A DNA stretch of 15,513 nt from NCBI GenBank assembly GCA_030635565.1, contig DAOVYP010000016.1:1-15513 (forward strand), in the 5' to 3' direction. Made by a program: the position numbers and the translations under genes. This stretch comes from Spirochaeta sp. Its GTDB lineage: Bacteria; Spirochaetota; Spirochaetia; DSM-2461. The notes under the pieces were generated by a model. It saw only the letters and a program-made list of their open reading frames with translations. It did not search any database and was not told the DNA's origin. Numbering within the stretch: position 1 is the stretch's first letter; every line of letters begins with the position of its first letter. Positions 5,468 through 13,584 of this stretch are shown here, in pieces.

Positions 5468-6841
5468 CTAAAACACCAGCTTCGTCGATCCTTTCCCCTT
5501 AGCCAGTATGCCTCCGGCACGTTCCTTCGCTTCCCGGACTATGCTCTTCGTATCAAGTTTCAGTCTGCCGTCCTCTTTGACAAAATCACCGGCAATGAGA
5601 ACATGCTCGGCATTCCTTGCGTCACCGGAATAGATCAGGGCCGCCAGAGGATTGTAGGCCGGAGCGGTATGGGGCAGGTCAAGATTCCAGACCACAAGGT
5701 CCGCCGGGTCGCCCGGTATGAGGCGGCCGGTGCCGAAGGGCAGTGCGTCGTGGCCCCGCATCAGCATCCGCCAGACTGTTCTCAGGGAGAAGGCCTCGGC
5801 ATTACCCTGCCGGCTTTTCCCTGCGAGAGCCAGGAGCCGGGCCTGTTCCAGGGGATTCAGGCAGTTGGAACTGGCCGCCCCGTCTGTACCGATGCAGAGG
5901 GGCAAATCTCCCGGATCATCCAGGATAGGTCCCGGCGGATAACCCAGTTTCATGTAAGTCATCATGCAGACGGCGATCCAGTTATTCTCTTTCAGTAAAA
6001 CCCGTTCCTCCGGGAGTATCCAGTAGGCATGCCCGATTATGAGAGGATTATCCATCAGTCCGGCCCGGCTCACCACCTCCATCGGCGTCATGCCGTAGAG
6101 TTCCCGGCTGGCCTCAATCTGGGCCAGGTCGTCCTCAACATGGAGATGCGCACCGACACCCAGGGATCGGGCCGATTCGGCGCACATTGCCAGCTGATCG
6201 GGGCTGCAGGTGTAGGGGGAATGGGGCCCCAGCCGCAGGGAGAGCCGGCCCTGCTCACCGTTGCGGTTCCGGATGAGTTCTTCCGCGGCGGCCAGCTGAT
6301 CATTAAAATCTCCGGCCATCCCGAAGAGAGTCGGGGCGATATCCGCCCTTATTCCGGTTTCCAGAGCCACATCACAGATGCGGCCGGCCTCGAAATAATG
6401 GTCGGCGAAGGCGGTAACACCATAGTCCAGCATCTCCGCAACCGCCAGCCGGGCACCGGCCTCCACGTCATCACCATCCATGTTGCTCTCAAAGGGCCAG
6501 ATTTCCCGGTTGAACCAATCCTCCAGGGTGACATCTTCGGCGATGCCCTTGAAGATGTTCATCGGGGAATGGGCATGGAGATTCACCAGTCCCGGGGAAA
6601 TGAAGTGGCCCCGGCAGTCGATAACCCGGTCGCCGGGAGACCAGCCGAGTCGGGAAACACTCTCAAGTTTCGGGGCAGCTTCACCGCTGCCGTCCCCGGG
6701 AAGAATCTCCGCTATCAACCCGTCTTTGATAATAATGGTTGAAGGGCCGCTGATGGCGCCCTCCCGGTCAATCAGTTTGGCGCCGGTGAGAACAATTCGC
6801 CCTGCCGTCGACCCGGCCGGTTTGTCACTCATAGCGATCAC
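5468..6841 (-). CDS. TRZ/ATZ-family amidohydrolase, MTA/SAH (adenosine-type) deaminase-like
   Basis: A 457-residue enzyme of the amidohydrolase superfamily, closest by motif to 5'-methylthioadenosine/S-adenosylhomocysteine deaminases. These remove the 6-amino group from adenosine-like compounds. Visible motifs are HAH (H89, H91) followed by MNIFKGIAED, GPHSPYTCS (205-213), HLHVEDD (232-238), the ligand H271 (GHAYW) and GTDGAASSN (318-326). Two signatures differ: the usual HxHLxET is HLHVEDD, and the usual HNPxSNxKL segment is replaced by CMMTYMKL (292-299). The substrate therefore may not be MTA or SAH. The GTG at 6841 overlaps the preceding hydrolase stop codon (GTGA); an in-frame ATG at 6832 is an equally possible start, and neither has a good ribosome site. 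It is the last gene of the nucleoside uptake operon, supporting a nucleoside-like substrate. Confidence 0.8.
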   Translation of the reverse strand: MIAMSDKPAGSTAGRIVLTGAKLIDREGAISGPSTIIIKDGLIAEILPGDGSGEAAPKLESVSRLGWSPGDRVIDCRGHFISPGLVNLHAHSPMNIFKGIAEDVTLEDWFNREIWPFESNMDGDDVEAGARLAVAEMLDYGVTAFADHYFEAGRICDVALETGIRADIAPTLFGMAGDFNDQLAAAEELIRNRNGEQGRLSLRLGPHSPYTCSPDQLAMCAESARSLGVGAHLHVEDDLAQIEASRELYGMTPMEVVSRAGLMDNPLIIGHAYWILPEERVLLKENNWIAVCMMTYMKLGYPPGPILDDPGDLPLCIGTDGAASSNCLNPLEQARLLALAGKSRQGNAEAFSLRTVWRMLMRGHDALPFGTGRLIPGDPADLVVWNLDLPHTAPAYNPLAALIYSGDARNAEHVLIAGDFVKEDGRLKLDTKSIVREAKERAGGILAKGKGSTKLVF

Positions 6842-7818
6842 TCATATGAGGTGAGCAGATCGGACATCATGGCGATGAAACCTTCCCTGTCCAGATCAAT
6901 TGCGACCCGGGTGTTGGGCTTTTTCCCGGAAACACCGAAGGTATCAACCACGGTTTTGCCCCGGGTCAGTTCACCTTGAGTTTCAACGGCAACGAAATAC
7001 TCGCCGAATACGGCAAGGGATTCATCGATAGCGCAGGCCATGGCGAAGGGATCGTGAAGAGCCAGTCCGGAAAAACCGATACTCTCGTAGAAATCGGCAT
7101 AGGTGCCTAGCATGTCGCAGCAGAGTACCGGGATAGCTTTCCCGGTGGCCCGGAGATCCGCCATTTCCTCTTTGGTGATGAGGGCCCGGTTGGTGACGTC
7201 CAGGCCGTACATATCGATGGGAATACCCGACTGAAAAACGGCGGCGGCTGCGTGGGGATCGGCATAGATATTAAACTCCGCCGCCGGGGTGACGTTTCCG
7301 AAACCGGCGGCGCCGCCCATCATGATGATGCGCCTTATCTTCTTCGCCAGACCCGAATGCATCGCCAGGACGGCGGCGATGTTGGTGAGGGGGCCTATGG
7401 CGACCAGATCCAGTTCGCCGGGATGAGCATCGGCCATTTCCCGGATAAACACCGTGGCCGGGCGGGGATCTTCTTCGAAGGCCGGTACCTGGAGCGTCAC
7501 ATCCCCCACCCCGTTTTCACCATGAACACGAGCCCCATCTTTCCGGGTTGAAAGGAAAGGTCCCGTCGCTCCCCGGCATACCGGAATCTGCTTACCGGTC
7601 ATGCTCACAAGGGAGAGGGCGTTCCGGGTGACATGATCGATATTCACATTACCGGCGACGGTGGTGATACCCAGAACATCCAGTTTGTCGGAGGCCAGAG
7701 CCATAAAGATGGCCAGGGCGTCGTCGATGCCCGGATCGCAGTCAATGATGATTTTCCGCTTCGCTGAACTTGCGGGATCCGCGGCAGGGTCCAGCCCCCG
7801 GGCATTTGCTGCAGTCAT
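6838..7818 (-). CDS. Nucleoside hydrolase (inosine-uridine type), RihC-like motif
   Basis: A 326-residue cytoplasmic N-ribohydrolase that splits ribonucleosides into base and ribose. The calcium-binding signature DCDPGIDDA runs from D26 to A34. Further family motifs are VHGENG, GPLTN, MMGG, EFNIYADPHAA and LHDP (H255, D256). The DPGIDD form resembles broad-specificity or purine-preferring enzymes such as RihC; specificity cannot be fixed from this alone. The first 20 residues (rich in Ala, Pro, Asp) extend beyond the usual family N-terminus, but no other start lies between them and the conserved core. The ATG has GGGAG about seven bases upstream, and the gene begins 10 bases after the neighbouring hydrolase ends. 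Four bases overlap with the downstream deaminase-like gene. Confidence 0.93.
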   Translation of the reverse strand: MTAANARGLDPAADPASSAKRKIIIDCDPGIDDALAIFMALASDKLDVLGITTVAGNVNIDHVTRNALSLVSMTGKQIPVCRGATGPFLSTRKDGARVHGENGVGDVTLQVPAFEEDPRPATVFIREMADAHPGELDLVAIGPLTNIAAVLAMHSGLAKKIRRIIMMGGAAGFGNVTPAAEFNIYADPHAAAAVFQSGIPIDMYGLDVTNRALITKEEMADLRATGKAIPVLCCDMLGTYADFYESIGFSGLALHDPFAMACAIDESLAVFGEYFVAVETQGELTRGKTVVDTFGVSGKKPNTRVAIDLDREGFIAMMSDLLTSYE

Positions 7819-7828
7819 ACTTTACTCC

Positions 7829-8746
7829 CTAATCCAGCGCTCTGAGGGCGTCGGTCAGCAGGGCCACGAATGCCTCACGGTCCACATCGAACAGGACATC
7901 GACATCAGCCTCGGCGAAACTCACAATCGTGGCACCGGTGGTATGCATACCGCCGCATTCCACGTCCACCCGGGCCTTGCGGGCCGTGAAGATTTCAGGT
8001 GCTACCAGCCAGGCGACGGCACAGGGATCATGCAGAGGGCTGCCGCCGAAACCGGCGAAATACTCTTCGTGGAATTTCTTGAAGAAGTCCAGCAGCTCGG
8101 CCACCATCACAGCGGTTCGCTTCCCGATGGAACGGAATGTTTCGATGTCCTCTGTGGTAATCAGCGCTTTATGGGTGACGTCCAGACCGCTCATGGTGAT
8201 GGGCAGCCCCGAAGAAAACACCACCCGGGCGGCTTCAGGATCCACCAGGATGTTGAACTCCGCCGCGGGAGTCCAGTTGCCGCCGACGGCGCTGCCGCCC
8301 ATCAGGCTGATCCGCCGTATCTTCGATTTAAGATCCGGCCTGGTGAGGAGCAGAAGCCCCAGATTCGTCAGAGCACCGGTGGGCACCATGGTGACCGGCT
8401 CGTCACTCTCCTCCAGTATCTTCACCATCAGTTCAAAAGCAGACAGCTCGGATTCAGGCCATGCCGGATCGGGCAGCGCCGGTCCGTCCAGACCGCTCTC
8501 CCCATGTACCTCCGCCGCCGTAATCAGTTCCCGAAACAGGGGCTTGGACGCCCCCCGGGCCACCGGTACGTCATTTCCCAGGAAAGTCATAATCTTCCGG
8601 GCGTTCAGGGTGGTCTTTTCGATGGTCTGGTTACCGGCGCTGGTACAGACCCCCCGGATATCGATTTCGGGACGGGCCTGGGCCAGTACCAGAGCAATGG
8701 CGTCATCATGCCCCGGATCGCAGTCCATGATGACGGGGAAACCCAT
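7829..8746 (-). CDS. Nucleoside hydrolase (inosine-uridine type), RihA-like motif
   Basis: A 305-residue nucleoside hydrolase, a paralogue of the next gene downstream. The signature is MDCDPGHDDA (residues 7-16; ligands D8, D10, D15), followed by VHGESG, TGALTN, LMGG, EFNILVDPEAA and LHDP (H239, D240). The DPGHDD form is that of the RihA/RihB enzymes that favour pyrimidine nucleosides, so the pair may split the substrate range; that is inference. The ATG overlaps the upstream permease stop by one base (TGATG), with a GGGGGG-containing ribosome site inside the permease end, so the two are probably translationally coupled. Confidence 0.93.
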   Translation of the reverse strand: MGFPVIMDCDPGHDDAIALVLAQARPEIDIRGVCTSAGNQTIEKTTLNARKIMTFLGNDVPVARGASKPLFRELITAAEVHGESGLDGPALPDPAWPESELSAFELMVKILEESDEPVTMVPTGALTNLGLLLLTRPDLKSKIRRISLMGGSAVGGNWTPAAEFNILVDPEAARVVFSSGLPITMSGLDVTHKALITTEDIETFRSIGKRTAVMVAELLDFFKKFHEEYFAGFGGSPLHDPCAVAWLVAPEIFTARKARVDVECGGMHTTGATIVSFAEADVDVLFDVDREAFVALLTDALRALD

Positions 8747-9693
8747 CAGGCATTTCCCCCCTCGGCGGCCTTTTCCTGGATACGCCGGATTTTCTCGGTT
8801 TTACGTATGGTGTAGATAACCAGACCCACCACGGTGGCCACGTAAGGAAGCATGCTGACGAATTCATAGGGAATCTTCAGCAGCTGCAGAGAGTTGGCCA
8901 GGGCATCGAAGAAACCGAAGAGCAGCGAGGTGAGCATACAGCCGATGGGGGTTGCACCTCCCATAGCCTCGGCGGCCAGGGCGATAAATCCCCGTCCGGC
9001 CACCATGTCCCGGCTGAACCAGGACACATAACCCATGGACATGTAGGCTCCGCCGAAACCGGCCAGGATGCCGCTGATCGTCAGGGCGATGTACCGGGTC
9101 TTAACAACACTGATTCCCACCGAATCAGCGGCATGTTCATTCTCCCCCACCGCCCGGATTCTCAGGCCCAGAGGGGTCTTGTAGAGGAAGAACCAGATGA
9201 AGAGCACAGAGAGGAAGGCCAGATAGGTAAGCACGTTGTGTCCAGAAAAAATGGGACCGATCCCGGGAATATTCTGTAATAACGGAATATTGATTTTGGG
9301 GAGGACCTTGGAAGCCAGTGAAGAGGAGATACCCTTGTCACCCGCCACCAGATACAGGATGAAAACGGTTCCGCCTATGGCAATGAGGTTGATGGCCACC
9401 GCCGCCAGAATGACGTTGGTTTTAAGGTTCAGAGAGAAATATCCCAGACTCAGGCCCACCAGCCCTCCGAAGAGAACTGCCATGAAAAGCCCGAAAAAAG
9501 CACTCCCGGTGATGGCCGAGAAAATGACGCCGGTTAAGGCGGAGATGAGCATGATTCCTTCCAGAGCGATATTAATAACACCGGCCTTGTCGGAAATGAG
9601 AGCTCCCAGTGCCGCGAAAAGAATGGGAGTGGACACCCGGAGCACCGAATATCCGAAATGGGAACTGAAGATGATGTCGAAAAACGCACTCAT
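8746..9693 (-). CDS. Nucleoside ABC transporter permease 2 (NupQ/RnsD type)
   Basis: A 315-residue inner-membrane permease of the branched-chain/ribose-type permease superfamily, made mostly of hydrophobic helices. It carries the hallmark segments SDKAGVINIALEG near residues 34-46, the coupling-loop region LGLRIRAVGENEHAADSVGI near 175-194, and ARGFIALAAEAMGG-like sequence (GRGFIALAAEAMGG, near 233-246). It is the shorter of two non-identical permeases and pairs with permease 1, as in BmpA-dependent nucleoside importers. The start ATG overlaps the permease 1 stop by four bases (ATGA). The nucleoside rather than sugar assignment comes from the BmpA lipoprotein and the hydrolases in the same operon. 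Confidence 0.9.
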   Translation of the reverse strand: MSAFFDIIFSSHFGYSVLRVSTPILFAALGALISDKAGVINIALEGIMLISALTGVIFSAITGSAFFGLFMAVLFGGLVGLSLGYFSLNLKTNVILAAVAINLIAIGGTVFILYLVAGDKGISSSLASKVLPKINIPLLQNIPGIGPIFSGHNVLTYLAFLSVLFIWFFLYKTPLGLRIRAVGENEHAADSVGISVVKTRYIALTISGILAGFGGAYMSMGYVSWFSRDMVAGRGFIALAAEAMGGATPIGCMLTSLLFGFFDALANSLQLLKIPYEFVSMLPYVATVVGLVIYTIRKTEKIRRIQEKAAEGGNA

Positions 9694-10736
9694 GACATCG
9701 CCTCCTTCACAACCATCTTGTGGCGTTGTTTGGAGAGGAAACTTGTAGCGGCGATAAGGATGATGATAATCCCCTGAATGATGGCCACGAACTCATTGGG
9801 CATATCGGTTGACCGGGACATGATATCCGCACCGATTCTCATGTAAGCCAGGAAGAACGCGGCAACAGGTACATAGACGGGATTGTTTCGGGCCAATATG
9901 GCCACGATAACCCCGGTCCAGCCGTAACCCGGTAAATACTGCCATTCGAACCGGCGATACATGCCTAAAAGTTCGATAGAGCCCCCCATACCGGCGATGA
10001 ACCCCCCGATAACCTGACTGAGAATGATGGCACGATCGGTGTTGATACCGGAATATCGGGCAAAGCGGATATTCGTACCGATTACCCTGATGCGGTAACC
10101 CCAGCGGGTTCTGAAGAGAAAAATCGCCGTGATAACAACCATTACCGCAGCGATAAGAATGCCGAAATGAACTCGTGTCTTCGGAATAATCTTGATGAGT
10201 TTGGAAGTCTCAACGAAGCGATGGGACACCATGGCTCCCGCGTTCACATCCCTCAGGAAATAGTTGATAAGGTAGAGACCGAAGAAGTAGGCGATGTAAT
10301 TGAACATCAGGGAGGAGACGAGCTCTGAAGAACCCCATTTCACTTTCAGCAATCCCGGTATCCCGCAGAATATCGAACCGATGAGCCCCCCCCAGAGGAT
10401 GGCGACTGTCGGGTGGATTACCGGAGGCAAGTTCCAGTTCACCGCGATAAAGGCGGCTCCGATGGCACCGAAGAAAAAGGCACCCTCGGCACCGAGGTTG
10501 AACTGGGATGCGGAGAACATCACACTGACGGCCAACCCGGTGAAAAGCAGAGGAACCATCATCTCCAGAACGTTTCCGATATGTCTCAGACTGTCCAGGG
10601 GACCGATAAGGAAGAGCTTCATGGCCTCTCCCGGCTCCTCGCTGACCAGAAGGATAATCACCATTGCAATCAGCAGGGAAATGAGGATAACCAGTCCGGT
10701 CCGATAAACTTCAAATAGTCGTTGTGATTTAGTCAT
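9690..10736 (-). CDS. Nucleoside ABC transporter permease 1 (NupP/RnsC type)
   Basis: A 348-residue multi-helix membrane permease. It has a long first helix (about residues 14-32) and the family segments SQFNLGAEGAFFFGA and WGSSELVSSLMFNYI, the coupling-loop region WGYRIRVIGTN, and PGYGWTGVIVAILARNNP. The ATG at 10736 is chosen because GGAGGG sits about seven bases upstream; the open frame continues 29 codons further into the ATPase gene, but that extension is the ATPase coding end in another frame. The start overlaps the ATPase stop by eight bases. It forms a heteromeric channel with permease 2. Confidence 0.9.
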   Translation of the reverse strand: MTKSQRLFEVYRTGLVILISLLIAMVIILLVSEEPGEAMKLFLIGPLDSLRHIGNVLEMMVPLLFTGLAVSVMFSASQFNLGAEGAFFFGAIGAAFIAVNWNLPPVIHPTVAILWGGLIGSIFCGIPGLLKVKWGSSELVSSLMFNYIAYFFGLYLINYFLRDVNAGAMVSHRFVETSKLIKIIPKTRVHFGILIAAVMVVITAIFLFRTRWGYRIRVIGTNIRFARYSGINTDRAIILSQVIGGFIAGMGGSIELLGMYRRFEWQYLPGYGWTGVIVAILARNNPVYVPVAAFFLAYMRIGADIMSRSTDMPNEFVAIIQGIIIILIAATSFLSKQRHKMVVKEAMS

Positions 10737-12294
10737 GGCAGACCCTCCGGATTTCCTCGGGACCCTGAGATTCAAGCCCCAGCATATAAAGACCCAGTGC
10801 CTCTTCGGAGATGCTCGACGCATCCTCGATGTAGGCCGTTATTTTTCCGCCGTACATCACGATAAGGCTGTCCGAGAGCTCCATCACCTCATTCAGATCG
10901 GCAGAAACCAGGAGCACCGCGCATCCTTCGTCCCTCAAAGTCACCAGGCGTTTCCGGATGAATTCTGTTGCCCCTACATCGATACCCCGGGTGGGTTGAT
11001 CGGAGATGATGAGCTTTGGATTGCTGGAGAATTCCCGGGCTACCACCACTTTCTGGATATTTCCCCCTGAAAGTCTTCTCACCTCCTGTTGAGGCGATGA
11101 GCATAGGATGCGGTATTCCTCCACCAGCTTATTGGAGACTTCATTGATGGCATTAATGTCCATCAAAAAATAATTTTTGTTATATTCCGGATGATCGTGT
11201 GTGTAGGACAGAAGGTTCATCTCGATACTCAAATCCGCGGCACAGCCATAGGTCATGCGGTCTTCAGGAATGTGAGAGGTACCCAGATCCCGGATACCCC
11301 GGATGCTGAGCTTTTTGATATCCTTCCCGCCTATGCTGATGTCCCCGGAGGCATATAAACCCAGACCGGTGAGAGCTTCCACCAGCTCCCGCTGACCGTT
11401 TCCCTCCACACCGGCTATCCCCAGTATCTCGCCCTGACGGACTGTGAAGGAAATATCATCCACCGCCTTTTTGCGGAATCGGTTCACAACCATCAGATCC
11501 TGGACTTTCAGAACCGGTTTCTTCGGTTTTGCAACACTTTTTTCCACTCGAAGAATCACATCCCGACCCACCATAAGACGGGAGATATCCTGCTCGGTAA
11601 CGTCGGCCACAGCAAAGACACCCTGGCTCTTCCCGGCACGCATAACGGTAACCCGGTCGCAGAGGGCTTTGATTTCGTTCAGCTTATGGGAAATGAAAAT
11701 GATGGTGTTCCCCTGATCCTTGAGAAGCTTGAGCTCATCGAAGAGCTCATCGGTCTCCTGGGGAGTCAGTACCGCCGTAGGCTCGTCCAGGATGAGAATC
11801 CGGGCTCCGCGATGCAGGGCTTTGAGAATTTCCACCTTCTGTTTGGTACCCACCGGCAGGTCGCGTATGGCTGAGCGGGGATCCACCTTCAGGTTGAATT
11901 TTTTCGAGAGCGCCTCAGTGGTACGAATCGCTTCAGGGAGATCCAGGGATACGCCTTTCCGGGGCTCAACACCCAATACCAGGTTCTCAGCCACCGACAA
12001 AGAGGGGACCAGCATGAAATGCTGATGGACCATGCCGATGCCGTGGGCGATGGCGGCATTGGGATTGGCGATGGTGATTTCCTTTCCCTCCAGAAGAATC
12101 TTTCCCTCCTCGGGATGATTCAAACCGAACAGGATCTGCATCAGGGTGGTTTTTCCGGCTCCGTTCTCCCCCACCAGTCCATGGATCTCACCTGCGGCGA
12201 TGGAAAAGTTCACACCCTTGTTGGCCATTATCCCGTTGGGATAAATCTTGGTGATATTCTCCATCCTCAGGATTGCATCAGGTTCATCTGTCAT
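10729..12294 (-). CDS. Nucleoside ABC transporter ATP-binding protein (double-domain, NupO/RnsB type)
   Basis: A 521-residue protein with two fused ATPase domains, as in ribose/nucleoside importers. The first domain (to about residue 240) has Walker A GENGAGKTT (42-50), the signature-like LPVGTKQKVEIL and Walker B ILILDEPT. The second has the degenerate Walker A GVEGNGQ (295-301) typical of this family, a full signature LSGGNIQK (408-415) and DQPTRGIDVG. The degenerate second Walker A is normal here, not a defect. The ATG has GGGAG about six bases upstream. An intrinsic terminator lies between it and the bmpA gene just upstream, so ATPase and permease mRNA are probably made by read-through at lower levels than bmpA. 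Confidence 0.94.
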   Translation of the reverse strand: MTDEPDAILRMENITKIYPNGIMANKGVNFSIAAGEIHGLVGENGAGKTTLMQILFGLNHPEEGKILLEGKEITIANPNAAIAHGIGMVHQHFMLVPSLSVAENLVLGVEPRKGVSLDLPEAIRTTEALSKKFNLKVDPRSAIRDLPVGTKQKVEILKALHRGARILILDEPTAVLTPQETDELFDELKLLKDQGNTIIFISHKLNEIKALCDRVTVMRAGKSQGVFAVADVTEQDISRLMVGRDVILRVEKSVAKPKKPVLKVQDLMVVNRFRKKAVDDISFTVRQGEILGIAGVEGNGQRELVEALTGLGLYASGDISIGGKDIKKLSIRGIRDLGTSHIPEDRMTYGCAADLSIEMNLLSYTHDHPEYNKNYFLMDINAINEVSNKLVEEYRILCSSPQQEVRRLSGGNIQKVVVAREFSSNPKLIISDQPTRGIDVGATEFIRKRLVTLRDEGCAVLLVSADLNEVMELSDSLIVMYGGKITAYIEDASSISEEALGLYMLGLESQGPEEIRRVCHD

Positions 12295-12321
12295 GCGCTA
12301 CTCCCGGATTTTATTTATTTT

Positions 12322-12351
12322 GAAAAGAGCCCCGGCTGTAAGGCCGGGGCT
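12322..12351 (-). terminator. Intrinsic terminator between bmpA and the ABC transporter genes
   Basis: On the minus strand AGCCCCGGC (12351-12343) pairs perfectly with GCCGGGGCT (12336-12328) around a six-base loop, followed by CTTTTC (12327-12322). It starts about 20 bases after the bmpA stop codon and ends 27 bases before the ATPase start. Because the T run is only four bases, it is likely leaky. Confidence 0.7.
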
Positions 12352-12371
12352 TGAAACTGTGGATATAAACC

Positions 12372-13493
12372 TTACGGTTTAACGGAGTTTCTCAAATTAT
12401 TCATGGCATCGGAATCCATACCGAAAGCTGAACTGACGGTGATTTCACCGTTACGTATCTTCTTCTCAGCTTCATCCACGATGGCCTTGATTTCGGCTGG
12501 CACCAGTTCTTCGTAGATATCGTTCTTGGCCAGGCCAACGCCCTGTTCGGCAAAACCCAGAACTTCGGCTTCACCATAGGGAGCCTTTCCTTCCATGTGC
12601 AACTTCACGGCCCTGAGCAGGGACTGGTCGACGCGTTTGAGAACGCTGGTGGTTATTAACGCGGCCTTGGCGGGATCAGTCTCGACAAAAATGGCCGCCT
12701 GGTCCGAGTCGACACCGATGGCATAGCGGTCCATATCCTTGGCGGCATCCAGCTGACCGAGTCCGGCCTGACCGGCAACGTTATATCCGATATCGACACC
12801 CATATTATACTGAGCCAGAGCCATTTCCTTGCCCTTGGCCGAGTCGCTGAAAGAACCGATATAGGAAATGGCCACCTTGGTGCCCGGATCGACGTACTGG
12901 GCACCTTCGATGTATCCCACCAGGAAGTCATTGATGACGGGAATATCCATACCACCGAGAAATCCGATCACCTTATCGCCGTTGGCCAGGGGCATATCGG
13001 ACTTGGTAATCGCGGCAGCCATGGCACCGGCAACAAAAGAAGCCTCGTTCTGGCTGTAGAGGATGGAATACACATTCTCCAGACCCAGGGAATAATCCAC
13101 GGCGGTATCATAAATGAAGAATCTCTTTTCAGGATAATCAGCGGCCACCTCCTGCAGCATCTCGGTCATCTGCCAGGTTCCAACGATAATGATGTCCCAG
13201 TCTTCATCGGCGATATCCAGGAGGGTGGGCTCCCATTTGGTCTGTTCATAGGTCATCTCAATGGTTTTCACTTCCACCTTGTCACCGTATTCGGCCTTGA
13301 TGAGGTCCATACCGGCGGCGGCGGAATCAAAGAAAGACTTGTCTCCCAATACACCATTAAGAAGGTTAACCACCTTCAGTACCGGTTCCGCTTCAACTGC
13401 GGGCTCGGCAACTTCTGCTTTCTTCTGACAACCGATAAGAACCGGCATCAGTACCAGAAGTACAAGTAACGAAACAACGATTAACTTTTTCAT
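12372..13493 (-). CDS. BmpA-family nucleoside-binding lipoprotein
   Basis: A 373-residue substrate-binding lipoprotein of the BMP/PnrA/Med family. Residues 1-21 form a signal peptide ending in a lipobox (VLIGC), with C22 as the lipidated residue, followed by a short acidic, Ala/Pro-rich linker. The binding domain then shows GVLGDKSFFDSAAAG, IIIVGTWQM, FVAGAMAAAITK, GFLGGMDIPVINDFLVGY, VDIGYNVAGQAG and AIGVDSDQA, the layout of PnrA-type purine nucleoside receptors. It sits on the outside of the cytoplasmic membrane and passes ligand to the ATPase/permease complex encoded just downstream. The ATG has AAGGAG seven bases upstream and a good promoter further up. A terminator follows. Ligand identity (purine versus pyrimidine nucleosides) is inferred from family and context. 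Confidence 0.95.
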   Translation of the reverse strand: MKKLIVVSLLVLLVLMPVLIGCQKKAEVAEPAVEAEPVLKVVNLLNGVLGDKSFFDSAAAGMDLIKAEYGDKVEVKTIEMTYEQTKWEPTLLDIADEDWDIIIVGTWQMTEMLQEVAADYPEKRFFIYDTAVDYSLGLENVYSILYSQNEASFVAGAMAAAITKSDMPLANGDKVIGFLGGMDIPVINDFLVGYIEGAQYVDPGTKVAISYIGSFSDSAKGKEMALAQYNMGVDIGYNVAGQAGLGQLDAAKDMDRYAIGVDSDQAAIFVETDPAKAALITTSVLKRVDQSLLRAVKLHMEGKAPYGEAEVLGFAEQGVGLAKNDIYEELVPAEIKAIVDEAEKKIRNGEITVSSAFGMDSDAMNNLRNSVKP

Positions 13494-13526
13494 GTCAATG
13501 CTCCTTTTCTGTTGTCCAATCCGTAC

Positions 13527-13555
13527 ATATTAAGCCATAGATATTAAACAGGCAA
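13527..13555 (-). promoter_or_regulatory. Promoter for bmpA and the transporter operon
   Basis: On the minus strand TTGCCT (13555-13550) and TAATAT (13532-13527) are exactly 17 bases apart. Transcription would start near 13520, giving a leader of about 27 bases containing the AAGGAG site. The 91-base region between the adenine deaminase stop and bmpA is AT-rich, as expected for a promoter, and shows no riboswitch fold that I recognise. Confidence 0.6.
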
Positions 13556-13584
13556 TTCGACTCATGGAGTTAAACTTTGTATTT

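Noticed and set aside
10737..10823. Extra 29 codons at the start of permease 1
   Set aside because: They fall inside the ATPase gene in another frame; the ATG at 10736 has a strong ribosome site.
13494..13584. Purine riboswitch before bmpA
   Set aside because: None of the conserved junction or loop segments of the purine aptamer are present; the region looks like a plain promoter.
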